A stretch of DNA of 64,000 nt, taken from NCBI GenBank assembly GCA_016705245.1, contig JADIYM010000005.1:186001-250000 (forward strand). The letters run 5' to 3'. The position numbers and the translations under genes are program-made. The DNA is from Blastocatellia bacterium (lineage in GTDB: Bacteria; Acidobacteriota; Blastocatellia; UBA7656; JADIYM01). A model generated the notes under the pieces. That model was not told where the DNA came from and searched no databases. It saw only the letters and a list, made by a program, of their open reading frames with translations. Shown in pieces: positions 31,456 to 39,663 of the stretch (position 1 is its first letter; each line of letters begins with the position of its first letter).

Positions 31456-32829
31456 ATGGCCGACATACTGCTCGTTGAGGACAAGGAAAGCCTGAGGCAG
31501 ATGCTTCGGCTGACCCTCGAGACAGCGGGCCACACCGTCGAAGCAACGGGCGACCCGTCCGAGGCCATCCGCCGGCTGGAGCGCGCGCGGTTTCGCCTCG
31601 TTCTCACTGACCTGCGGATGCCCGGCGCCTCCGGTCTCGACGTGTTGCGGGCTGCTCGCGGCGCGGACGCACTGCTGCCCGTCGTGGTCATGACTGCATA
31701 CGGCTCAATCGACGAGGCAGTGCAGGCCATGAAGGACGGCGCGTACGACTTCCTCCAGAAGCCGGTCGACAGCCGGCATCTGATGCTGATCGTCGAACGG
31801 GCGCTCGAAGCTGGCCGCCTTCGAACCGAGAATGTGCTCCTGCGCGAGGAGTACGCGAGCCGCTACGACTTTCCCCGCATCATCGGTGAGTCCGCTGCGC
31901 TGACGCGCGCGGCGAAGCTCGTCCAGCAAGTCGCGCGGCGATCGTCGACCGTCCTGCTGCTTGGCGAATCGGGCACCGGCAAGGAACTTTTTGCGCGTGC
32001 CGTGCACCAATTGAGCGATCGAGCCCGCGGACCGTTCGTTGCGCTCAACTGCGCCGCGATTCCGGAAACGCTCATCGAAAACGAGTTGTTCGGTCACGAA
32101 CGCGGCGCGTACACGGGCGCGGACTCGCGACGAGCCGGCAAGTTCGAGCTCGCGCACGGCGGCACACTTTTCCTCGACGAGATTGGCGAACTGCCGCTCG
32201 CGGTGCAATCGAAGCTGCTGCGGGCGCTCGAGAGCGGACGGGTGACGCGACTCGGAGGATCACTCGAGCTCGATGTCGACGTGCGCGTCGTCGCCGCCAC
32301 CAATCGCGACCTGCAGGCAGCGATCGCGGGGAAGGGGTTTCGGGAGGATCTCTATTTTCGACTGGCCGTTTTTCCGGTCGAAATCCCGCCGCTTCGAGAC
32401 CGGGAGGACGATGTCTCACTGCTTGCGAGCTACTTTGCCGCTTCTTGCGGCGTCGAGATCCGAGGGAAGGCAATGACGCTCGGGCCGGAGGCGCTCTCGC
32501 GGCTGCGGACCTACTCGTGGCCCGGAAACGTACGCGAACTGCGCAACTGCCTGGAACGGGCGTGCATACTCGCGGATGCCGACGAGATCCGGCCGCAGGA
32601 TCTCGATCTGCGGGGGCTGACAGGGCGCGACGAGCCGGTCGAGACGTTGGCTACGATGGAGTTCACCGGTTCACTGCACGACGTGAGCGCGCGCGCGGTG
32701 TCGATCGTGGAGCGCCGGATGATCGGCGAGGCCCTGACGGCGACAAGTGGAAATCGGACGAAGGCGGCCGAACGGCTCGGGGTGAGTGCGAAGACGCTGA
32801 CTGCAAAGATCCGGGAGTTGGGGCTGTGA
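31456..32829 (+). CDS. NtrC-family sigma54-dependent response regulator
   Basis: 457 residues in three parts. Receiver domain (1-120): phospho-acceptor aspartate in VLTDLRMPG and the lysine in FLQKPVD. AAA+ domain (about 140-370): Walker A GESGTGKE, the sigma54-contact loop ELFGHERGAYTGA (GAYTGA instead of GAFTGA), Walker B GGTLFLDEIGE, and AATNRDLQAAI. C-terminal Fis-type helix-turn-helix: GNRTKAAERLGVSAKTLTAK. No histidine kinase gene lies beside it. It would activate sigma54 promoters upon phosphorylation; targets unknown. Confidence 0.94.
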   Translation: MADILLVEDKESLRQMLRLTLETAGHTVEATGDPSEAIRRLERARFRLVLTDLRMPGASGLDVLRAARGADALLPVVVMTAYGSIDEAVQAMKDGAYDFLQKPVDSRHLMLIVERALEAGRLRTENVLLREEYASRYDFPRIIGESAALTRAAKLVQQVARRSSTVLLLGESGTGKELFARAVHQLSDRARGPFVALNCAAIPETLIENELFGHERGAYTGADSRRAGKFELAHGGTLFLDEIGELPLAVQSKLLRALESGRVTRLGGSLELDVDVRVVAATNRDLQAAIAGKGFREDLYFRLAVFPVEIPPLRDREDDVSLLASYFAASCGVEIRGKAMTLGPEALSRLRTYSWPGNVRELRNCLERACILADADEIRPQDLDLRGLTGRDEPVETLATMEFTGSLHDVSARAVSIVERRMIGEALTATSGNRTKAAERLGVSAKTLTAKIRELGL

Positions 32830-32863
32830 AGACGGCACTCCCGATTCTACGGTCCATATTCTC

Positions 32864-32921
32864 GCTTTGCGCCTTTGCGCCTTTGCGCGAGATTTCACGC
32901 AAAGGCGCAAAGGCGCAGAGC
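32864..32921. repeat. Word palindrome, family A, copy A4
   Basis: GCTTTGCGCCTTTGCGCC words, GAGATTTCAC loop, complementary arm ending GGCGCAGAGC. Between the NtrC stop and the ABC ATPase start on the same strand. Confidence 0.93.
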
Positions 32922-32938
32922 AGGAATGGGAGGACCAC

Positions 32939-33692
32939 GTGAGCGCCGCCGACACATCGCCATTGCCAGCCGCACCTATCGTGAGCATCTCAGCCGTCAC
33001 GAAACGCTATGGTGAACTGGTGGCCGTCGATGATGTCTCGCTCGACGTGGACGGCGAGATCCTCCGGACTGCTCGGCGCCAACGGGGCCGGCAAGTCGAC
33101 GCTCCTGAAGATGCTCGTCGGCCTGCTCAAGCCGGACGCGGGAAAACTCGCCATCGACGGTCACGACGTGCGACTTGACGGGGTCGAGGCGCGCAGGCTA
33201 GTCGGGTATCTGCCCGAGGACCTCGAGCTCTACGAGCGGCTGACCGGTCGCGAGTTCCTGAGGTTCGTCACGGGTATCAAGGGCGAACCGCCTGACGACG
33301 CGTTACTGGACGAGGCCTTCGACGAGTTCGGAATCCTCGAGAAATCCGACCACCTCATCAAGGAATACTCGCTCGGGATGAGAAAGAAAACCGGGCTTAT
33401 CGCAGCGATGGCCGGTCGGCCGCGGCTGCTCGTCCTCGACGAGCCGCTCAACGCGCTCGATGCGCAGACGATGCGGCTCGTGGAGAGGAAGCTCGAGGCG
33501 TTTCGGGATGCGGGCGGCGCTGTCATCCTGTCGTCGCACGTCATGGGTTTTGTCGACCGAGTCTGCTCGAGGGTAGTGGTGCTGCGCGAAGGTCGCATCG
33601 TTGCGAACGACGCGCCGGCGCAGTTGCGGGCGGCGACGGGTCTGGAGGATGTGCCGTTCGACGACGTGTTTTTCAGGTACGCGCTCGGGTAG
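32939..33692 (+). CDS. ABC transporter ATP-binding protein (ABC-2 type), frameshifted
   Basis: About 250 residues when joined. The first frame gives SISAVTKRYGELVAVDDVSL and VDGEI; near 33060 one extra base shifts to GLLGANGAGKSTLLKMLVGL (Walker A). Then VGYLPEDLELYERLTGREFL, the signature region KEYSLGMRKKTGLIAAM and Walker B RLLVLDEPLNALD, with HVMGFVDRVCSRVVVL. The GMRKK-type signature and the YLPEDL loop mark the CcmA/ABC-2 exporter group, not a carbohydrate importer. No permease gene is adjacent. GTG start at 32939 has GGGAGG about 8 bases upstream. Confidence 0.8.
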
Positions 33693-33833
33693 GGGAGCGG
33701 GGAGAGGGTCGGGATTTTGCGACTGTCCGCAAGCCGGTCCGCCGGGTCCCCGTTCCTCGAGCCGCGAGCGGTAGCGAGCGTCCCACGGACGGTGCCTGAA
33801 ACCGCAGGCTCGTCGGCGTTCAAGCAACCGAAT

Positions 33834-34310
33834 CTAAGGCTCGAGCGCCTCGTGCGATTCGACAAGGCGATTCCACGTATCGCTCGATTCGACCAGCTTG
33901 AGGCCGGCCCGCAGCGCCTCGCCGTCGTGCCATACGACCTCGACGATGGCGACCGCATCGGCCGACCCGTCGAGCGCCGCAATCCGCACGACAGTGCCCG
34001 GCTCGAGCTCGGCGTTGGCCCGAATCTGCGCGCCGTTCTCTGAAATGTCCTCGGTTACGGTTTCCGTCGTCGAGCCCCCGTCGGTCGTCTCGATGCGCAC
34101 GGGAATCTGGGCTGGTACGCGATGATGAGCCCGCCGGTCGTCGGCAAGCTGGTCGCGCGCCTCCTTGGCCTCGATGAGGAGATCCTCGTAACAGCCAGGG
34201 CAGACCGTGCGATATCCGAGATCCTTAAGCAGGTCGGTCAGTTCGGGATCGCTCGAGACGTCAACGGTGTGATCCGCGACTTCGTTGCACCGGTCACAAT
34301 ACGTGTGCAT
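33834..34310 (-). CDS. PilZ-domain protein with N-terminal zinc-finger-like motif
   Basis: 158 residues. The N-terminus has MHTYCDRCNEV and TVCPGCYEDLL, two CxxC pairs that could hold a zinc ion. The PilZ domain follows, with both cyclic di-GMP contacts: RAHHRVPAQIPVRI (RxxxR) and EDISENGAQIR (D/NxSxxG). Binding of c-di-GMP is therefore predicted. Output is unknown; such proteins usually act on motility, secretion or transcription. Start ATG at 34310. Confidence 0.85.
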   Translation of the reverse strand: MHTYCDRCNEVADHTVDVSSDPELTDLLKDLGYRTVCPGCYEDLLIEAKEARDQLADDRRAHHRVPAQIPVRIETTDGGSTTETVTEDISENGAQIRANAELEPGTVVRIAALDGSADAVAIVEVVWHDGEALRAGLKLVESSDTWNRLVESHEALEP

Positions 34311-34444
34311 ATCGGATGTTTCGACGACGGACCGCGAGGCGTTCTCCGTCGCGCTCCCATGGCTTGTGGTGTGTGCCTGAGGTTGCTGGAACGACCGAAC
34401 TCGGAACTGGCGCCAAGTATAGTCAGAAGACACTCGCGTCTCAA

Positions 34445-35350
34445 CTACGATTCCCGAGCCTTTCCCCGGTCGAGCGATACGGCAATCCGGCCCGCGATGC
34501 GGGCGTTGTTCTCGAGAAGTGAGAGGTTGGCCGCGAGTGCGCGACCTCCCGTCGATGCCGCGACGCGGGCGAGCAGAAACGGCGTCACTGCCGAGCCGCG
34601 AACGCCCGTCTCGGAGGCCGCAGCGAGCGCGTCGTTCACGGCGCCGTCGATCTCGTCGCGGGCGATCGCCTTCGAAGGCGGGCACGGGGCAACTACAAGC
34701 ACCGACGTGCGGCACCCGCTTGCCCAGTGTGCTAGCGCAATGCGGACGACGTCCACTTCCGACTCCGCACGCGCCGTCACGCCGAGCCCCGTATCGCGCG
34801 AGTAGAAGCCGGGAAACTCTTCCGTTTGCCACCCGATCACGGGAACGCCGAGCGTCTCGAGCAATTCGAGCGTCCGGGGCAGGTCGAGGATCGATTTCGC
34901 ACCGGCGCACACGGTCACGACCGGCGTCGTCGCGAGCGTCGTGAGGTCCGCCGAGACGTCGAACGTCCGGTCGGCTTCGCGGTGCACACCGCCGATGCCG
35001 CCCGTTGCAAACACGTGAATGCCGTGCCTCGCCGACAGGTGCGCCGTTGTCGCAACCGTCGTCGCTCCCCATGCTCCGGACGCGCACACGGCGCCCAGGT
35101 TCTGAAGGCTCACCTTTGCAACGTCCGTTCGCGACGCGAGGGCCTCGAGCTCGGACTGGGTCAGCCCGATCCTGACGTCGCCCGCGACGATCGCCACCGT
35201 CGCGGGTTCGGCGCCCGACTCGCGAACGGCCGCCTCGCACGCTCGCGCGCTGGAGAGGTTCTCGGGTCGCGGCAGTCCGTGGGCGATGACGGTGGATTCG
35301 AGGGCGACACGCACAGCCGAGATCTTGGCACCGGCATCGGGGACGGTCAA
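34445..35350 (-). CDS. psuG: Pseudouridine-5'-phosphate glycosidase
   Basis: PsuG splits pseudouridine 5'-phosphate to uracil and ribose 5-phosphate. 301 residues, the usual length. Visible: VALESTVIAHGLPRPENL, AIVAGDVRIGLTQSELEAL, HVFATGGIGGVHR, and ICAGAKSILDLPRTLE-like VCAGAKSILDLPRTLELLET with the catalytic lysine in AGAKS, then GFYSRDTGLGV. PsuK, the kinase partner, is not in the window. The start ATG at 35350 is divergent from kdsC. Confidence 0.93.
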   Translation of the reverse strand: MTVPDAGAKISAVRVALESTVIAHGLPRPENLSSARACEAAVRESGAEPATVAIVAGDVRIGLTQSELEALASRTDVAKVSLQNLGAVCASGAWGATTVATTAHLSARHGIHVFATGGIGGVHREADRTFDVSADLTTLATTPVVTVCAGAKSILDLPRTLELLETLGVPVIGWQTEEFPGFYSRDTGLGVTARAESEVDVVRIALAHWASGCRTSVLVVAPCPPSKAIARDEIDGAVNDALAAASETGVRGSAVTPFLLARVAASTGGRALAANLSLLENNARIAGRIAVSLDRGKARES

Positions 35351-35406
35351 CGCACGGCGCGTCCGGCGTACTGCCTACCTCGCGCGCCGTTTGTTATTCT
35401 CAGACC

Positions 35407-35952
35407 GTGACGAAGTACTGCATCGAAGCTGCCGAGGTGACGTCGCGCGCTGCGCGGATCACCCACCTCTTTCTCGACTGCGACGGCGTGATGACCGACG
35501 GAGCGATCATCTCGCTGCCCGACGGTCAGGAGGCGAAGCGGTTCGACATTCACGACGGCCACGGCATCGTGCTGTGGCGACGGGCGGGACGAAAGGTCGG
35601 CATCATCACGGGTCGTGGCGGTCCGGCGCTCGAGCGACGGGTCGAGGAACTTCAGATCGAGTACCTGATCCAGAAGACGTACGACAAGCTCGGGGCGTTT
35701 CAGGCGCTCGTCGAGCGCGAGGGCATCGAGCACGATGCCATTGCGTACATGGGTGACGACGTCGTGGACCTGCCGTTGCTGCGTCGGGTCGGGCTCGCCA
35801 TCGCGCCGCCGAACGCCGTGTCGGAGGTGCTCGACCACGCTCACATCGTGACGTCGAAGTCAGGCGGAAACGGTGCGGTGCGAGAAGTCATCGAGCTGCT
35901 GCTCAAGGTTCAGGGCCGGTGGGACGACCTGATGTCGAGGTACCGAGTATGA
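35407..35952 (+). CDS. kdsC: 3-deoxy-D-manno-octulosonate 8-phosphate phosphatase (KdsC-type HAD)
   Basis: 181 residues of the capless C0-type HAD phosphatase. FLDCDGVMTDGAI has the two catalytic aspartates, GIITGRGGPALERRVEEL the second motif, and YMGDDVVDLPLLRRVGLAIA the third. KdsC removes phosphate from KDO-8-P in lipopolysaccharide inner-core synthesis. Nucleotidylated sugar phosphatases of the NeuA type have similar motifs, so KdsC is the best but not the sole reading. GTG start at 35407. A solo family A arm lies 90 bp after the stop. Confidence 0.87.
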   Translation: MTKYCIEAAEVTSRAARITHLFLDCDGVMTDGAIISLPDGQEAKRFDIHDGHGIVLWRRAGRKVGIITGRGGPALERRVEELQIEYLIQKTYDKLGAFQALVEREGIEHDAIAYMGDDVVDLPLLRRVGLAIAPPNAVSEVLDHAHIVTSKSGGNGAVREVIELLLKVQGRWDDLMSRYRV

Positions 35953-36040
35953 CTCGGGCAAGGCGGAAGCAGTCCGGGGCGTTGCCGGACTGGGTGCCGT
36001 CGGGTGCCAGTGGAATCGAGGGCTTCTGATCAGGGAGGCT

Positions 36041-36069
36041 GCTTTGCGCCTTTGCGCCTTTGCGCGAGG
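36041..36069. repeat. Solo arm of family A (A5)
   Basis: GCTTTGCGCCTTTGCGCC words ending TTTGCGCGAGG, with no complementary arm. It lies between kdsC and the YkgJ-like gene. Confidence 0.85.
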
Positions 36070-36162
36070 ATCTGTCTCCCCTACTTCCTTGGTCGGAATT
36101 TGCTCCGGATGGTAGACTCCACGGGTTCTTTTGACCTTTCGAAGAGGAATCGCATTCGCCGC

Positions 36163-36729
36163 ATGAGCAATACCCCACGGTCCCCGCGATCGCTCCCGGT
36201 ACTCCGGGAGATCCCACCGCCACCGCCATTCGACCCGGCGAACCTGCCGGCGAAGTCGGAGATGTACTGGCAGATGGCGCGCAATGTCACGAAGAAGGTG
36301 ATTCGGGCACCAATCTCGATCCACACGTGGGGTGCGCTCCGCCGCACGATTCTCCCGCAGCTGCTGCCGGATGAGCTGTTGCGTCGCTGGAAGCCCTACC
36401 AGAAGGGCGAATGCAACCGGTGCGGCGCCTGCTGCCAGATCCAGTTCCAGTGCTCTTTCATGGTCCAGGAAGACGATCATCTGACGCACTGCACCATCTA
36501 TCAGAGCGATCATGCTCCGCAGGCGTGTCTCGTGTTTCCGGTCGACCCGCTCGACCTGCACATGCTGCAGCGAGAGATCGGGAATGTCTGTACCTTCTAC
36601 TATGAAGGTGAGCCGGCGCCGATTCCGCGCGCCGAATACGCGCGGATCATTGCGAAGCACCTCGTCGAGAAGACGCGAAAGAGCTGGCGCAACCGCAAGC
36701 GCCGCCCCGTCTTCGACTCGAACAACTGA
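36163..36729 (+). CDS. YkgJ-family cysteine cluster protein
   Basis: 188 residues. The metal-binding signature is ECNRCGACCQIQFQCSFM, with further cysteines in LTHCTIY, QACLVFPVD and GNVCTFYY, as in the YkgJ/UPF0153 zinc- or iron-chelating family. Function of the family is unknown. The N-terminus is proline rich. ATG at 36163 chosen as start; 36109 is an alternative giving 18 more residues. Confidence 0.83.
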   Translation: MSNTPRSPRSLPVLREIPPPPPFDPANLPAKSEMYWQMARNVTKKVIRAPISIHTWGALRRTILPQLLPDELLRRWKPYQKGECNRCGACCQIQFQCSFMVQEDDHLTHCTIYQSDHAPQACLVFPVDPLDLHMLQREIGNVCTFYYEGEPAPIPRAEYARIIAKHLVEKTRKSWRNRKRRPVFDSNN

Positions 36730-36734
36730 TCGGA

Positions 36735-36824
36735 AACCAGAACCCCGAACGCAGTGAGGGGCCGGCCGTCAAATTCGAATATGCGAGTTTGACCGCCGGC
36801 CCCTCACTGCGTTCGGGGTCTGGT
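36735..36824. repeat. Word palindrome, family F, copy F2
   Basis: Arms ACCAGAACCCCGAACGCAGT and ACTGCGTTCGGGGTCTGGT with GGCCGGC inside, around AATTCGAATATGCGAGTTTG. It exactly fills the space between the YkgJ stop and the acyltransferase stop, which converge. Confidence 0.93.
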
Positions 36825-37751
36825 TCAATACATGCTCGCTTCCCCACGAGGACGGGTCTTCCAGCGTCGATGGACCCAGATCCACTGGTCCGGGTCTTCG
36901 CGAATCCAGCGCTCGATGATGGCCGTGAAGGCCTGCGTGTTCGAGAGCACATCCTCGTCTCGTGAGCCAGTGCGGATGAGCTCGAGTTCTGGCTCGAACG
37001 TCTGGACGTAGCGTCTTTCCTTCTCGTCCCAGCGCGTGTGAACCGGAATCACCGGCGCGCCGGTCTTGAGCGCGATCACCGCCAAGCCAGCTGTCGTCGA
37101 GGCCGGAACACCAAAGAAGTTCACGAAAACGCCTTCGTGCTCGAGCGTGTTCAAGTCGGCAAGGATTCCGACCATCTCTCCGCGGGCAAGAGCCGCGAGC
37201 ACGGGCCGCGCGGCCTTTGATTTGTCGATCGTCCGGTTGCCGCAGAGTGTCCGGTACCGGTCCGCGAGCGCTTCGACGCGCGGGTTGTCGATCCGCCGGA
37301 CGAGGAAGTTCACGGGCGGAGAGCCCGTGAGTCGCAGACAATACGGACTAAGCTCCCACGCCCCGAAATGCCCGGTCAGGAATAGCGCTCCTCGCCCCTC
37401 GGCGAGCGTGTCCATTACCATTTCGCGGCCTTCGAAGCGGACGGTGCGGTGAGCATCCTCCGCCGTGCGGAGCTTGGGCATCTGGCTGAACTCGCCGAGT
37501 TGCCGGCCGGCGTTGAGAAAGGCGGCGCGAAGGATGCGCTCGCGCTCGGCGGAAGGCATTTCGGGAAAGGCGATTTCGAGGTTGCGGCGGCCGGACCGCT
37601 TCAGGCCGCCGGCGAGGCGGTAGGCGGCGAGGCCGACGAGTTTGCCGAGGTCGAGGGCGGTGCGTCGGGGGAGAATGCCGAGGGACTTCAGGGCCGACCA
37701 CGCGGCGGCGTATTCGACGAACTCGCGGATGGGCCCGCGCGATCTTGCCAC
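36825..37751 (-). CDS. Lysophospholipid/lipid A acyltransferase (LpxL/HtrB family)
   Basis: About 308 residues. The family HxxxxD/E catalytic motif is FLTGHFGAWELSPY (His and Glu). GMILADLNTLEHEG-like GILADLNTLEHEGVFVNFFG and KTGAPVIPVHTRWD follow, as in HtrB/LpxL lipid A late acyltransferases. A single N-terminal hydrophobic helix is weak. The natural start is unclear: the frame continues into palindrome A6, and the first likely start is the GTG at 37751. Completes the lipopolysaccharide group with kdsC and the HddA-like kinase nearby. Confidence 0.85.
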   Translation of the reverse strand: MARSRGPIREFVEYAAAWSALKSLGILPRRTALDLGKLVGLAAYRLAGGLKRSGRRNLEIAFPEMPSAERERILRAAFLNAGRQLGEFSQMPKLRTAEDAHRTVRFEGREMVMDTLAEGRGALFLTGHFGAWELSPYCLRLTGSPPVNFLVRRIDNPRVEALADRYRTLCGNRTIDKSKAARPVLAALARGEMVGILADLNTLEHEGVFVNFFGVPASTTAGLAVIALKTGAPVIPVHTRWDEKERRYVQTFEPELELIRTGSRDEDVLSNTQAFTAIIERWIREDPDQWIWVHRRWKTRPRGEASMY

Positions 37752-37766
37752 GTCAGCGGTATGAAT

Positions 37767-37826
37767 CGCGCAAAGGCGCAAAGGCGCAAAGCTCTTCTGA
37801 ACTTTGCGCCTTTGCGCCTTTGCGCG
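37767..37826. repeat. Inside-out word palindrome, family A, copy A6
   Basis: Order of arms is reversed relative to A1-A4: GCGCAAAGGCGCAAAGGCGC comes first, a CTCTTCTGAA loop, then CTTTGCGCCTTTGCGCC. The sequence that is usually the loop edge (TTTGCGCGAAATC) is on the outside. It lies 37 bp from the LepA stop and 16 bp from the acyltransferase start. Confidence 0.9.
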
Positions 37827-37863
37827 AAATCTTCATGTCATTCGGTAACGTTCGGGACCGGCT

Positions 37864-39663
37864 CTACCCATTCACCTTCAGCACCGCGAGGAAGGCCTCC
37901 TGCGGGATCTCGACGCGCCCGACGCGTTTCATCCGCTTCTTGCCCTCTTTCTGCTTCTCCAGCAGCTTCCGCTTTCGCGTGATGTCGCCGCCGTAGCACT
38001 TCGCGATCACGTTCTTCCCGAGCGACTTCACCGTCTCGCGCGCAATGACCTTGTTGCCGATCGCCGCCTGGATCGGCACCTCGAAGAGCTGCCGCGGAAT
38101 GAGCTGCCGCATCTTGTCGACGAGCAATCGGCCACGGTTGTACGCACCATCCTGATGAACGATCGTCGACAGCGCGTCGACCTGCTCTCCGTGCACCATA
38201 ATGTCGAGCTTCACGAGCTTCGACTCGCGGTAGCCCTCGAAGTGGTAGTCGAAGGACGCATAGCCCCGCGACGCCGACTTCAGCCGATCGTAGAAGTCGA
38301 GAACGATCTCCGACAGCGGCAGGTCGTACGTCAGCATCACCCGGTTCGACGAGATGTACTCGAATCCGATCTGGACGCCGCGTTTCTCTTCGAGAAGGGC
38401 AAGGATCGGACCGAGAAAGTCGTCGCGAGACATGATCGTCGCCCGGATGATCGGCTCGGCGATGTGCTCGATGCGACCGGCGTCCGGCATCTTCGACGGC
38501 GAGTCGATCTCGATGGTTTCGCCGTTCGTGAGCTTGACCTGGAACCGGACGTTGGGCGCGGTCGTGATGAGCTCGAGGTTGAACTCGCGCTCGAGGCGTT
38601 CCTGGACAATCTCCATGTGGAGCAGTCCCAGGAAGCCACAGCGGAAGCCGAATCCAAGCGCCGAGCTCGTTTCCGGCTCGTAAAAGAACGACGAGTCGTT
38701 CAGGCGCAGCTTCTCGAGCGCGTCGCGAAGCTCCTCGTAACGATTCGACTCGATCGGGTAGAGACCGGCGAACACCATCGCCTTGATCTCCTGAAAGCCA
38801 GGGCACGCCTCGTCCGTCGGTCGCGCAGGCTCGGTGATGGTGTCGCCGATCTGCACGTCGGCAACGGTCTTGACGTTGGCGACGACGAAGCCGACTTCAC
38901 CGGGGCCGAGCTCGGCGATCTCGCGCATTTTCGGCGTCATCACGCCGAGCTGCTCGACCTGGAAGTCGCGGCCCGCGGCCATGAAACGGATCTTCTGTCC
39001 CGTTTTGATGGTGCCTTCGAAGACGCGAACCATCACGATCGCCCCGCGGTAAGGGTCGAACCACGAATCGAAGATCAGCGCCTTGAGCGGCGCATCGGCC
39101 TTTCCTGTCGGCGGCGGCACGTCGCGCACGATGGCCTCGAGCACCAGGTCCATACCGATGCCGGACTTCGCCGACACGAGCACGGCGTTGTCGGTTTCGA
39201 GCGCGATGATCTGCTCGATCTGCTCGAGCACCTTCTCGGGCTCGGCAGACGGAAGGTCGATCTTGTTGATGACCGGAATGAGCTTCAGGTCGTTGTCGAG
39301 CGCGAGGTAGGTGTTTGCGAGCGTCTGCGCTTCGACACCCTGCGACGCGTCGACGACGAGCAGGGCGCCCTCGCACGCTGCGAGGGATCGCGAGACCTCG
39401 TACGAAAAGTCTACGTGGCCCGGCGTGTCGATGAGATTCAGTACGTAGTCGTTCCCGTCCTTCGCCTTGTAGTCGAGCCGGACCGAGTGTGCCTTGATCG
39501 TGATGCCGCGCTCGCGCTCGAGGTCCATCGAGTCGAGCACCTGCTGCTCCATCTCGCGGCTCGAGAGTGCGCCGGTCATTTCAAGAAGTCGGTCGGCGAG
39601 TGTCGACTTTCCGTGATCGATATGCGCGATGATCGAGAAGTTGCGGATGCGGTCGACGTTCAT
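37864..39663 (-). CDS. lepA: Elongation factor 4 (LepA), translational GTPase
   Basis: 599 residues, exactly the family length. G1 AHIDHGKSTLADRLLEMTG, the switch region with RGITIKAHSV, G3 DTPGHVDFSYEV and G4 NKIDLPSAEP are all present. The LepA-specific C-terminal domain ends YGGDITRKRKLLEKQKEGKK. LepA acts on ribosomes during initiation and stress. It overlaps the preceding ROK gene by ATGA, so the two are translated from the same message. Confidence 0.98.
   Translation of the reverse strand: MNVDRIRNFSIIAHIDHGKSTLADRLLEMTGALSSREMEQQVLDSMDLERERGITIKAHSVRLDYKAKDGNDYVLNLIDTPGHVDFSYEVSRSLAACEGALLVVDASQGVEAQTLANTYLALDNDLKLIPVINKIDLPSAEPEKVLEQIEQIIALETDNAVLVSAKSGIGMDLVLEAIVRDVPPPTGKADAPLKALIFDSWFDPYRGAIVMVRVFEGTIKTGQKIRFMAAGRDFQVEQLGVMTPKMREIAELGPGEVGFVVANVKTVADVQIGDTITEPARPTDEACPGFQEIKAMVFAGLYPIESNRYEELRDALEKLRLNDSSFFYEPETSSALGFGFRCGFLGLLHMEIVQERLEREFNLELITTAPNVRFQVKLTNGETIEIDSPSKMPDAGRIEHIAEPIIRATIMSRDDFLGPILALLEEKRGVQIGFEYISSNRVMLTYDLPLSEIVLDFYDRLKSASRGYASFDYHFEGYRESKLVKLDIMVHGEQVDALSTIVHQDGAYNRGRLLVDKMRQLIPRQLFEVPIQAAIGNKVIARETVKSLGKNVIAKCYGGDITRKRKLLEKQKEGKKRMKRVGRVEIPQEAFLAVLKVNG

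Noticed and set aside
32939..33692. ABC ATPase as the missing subunit of the carbohydrate importer
   Set aside because: The signature and Q-loop region fit ABC-2/CcmA exporters; importers of the CUT1 class have a longer C-terminal regulatory domain that is absent here.
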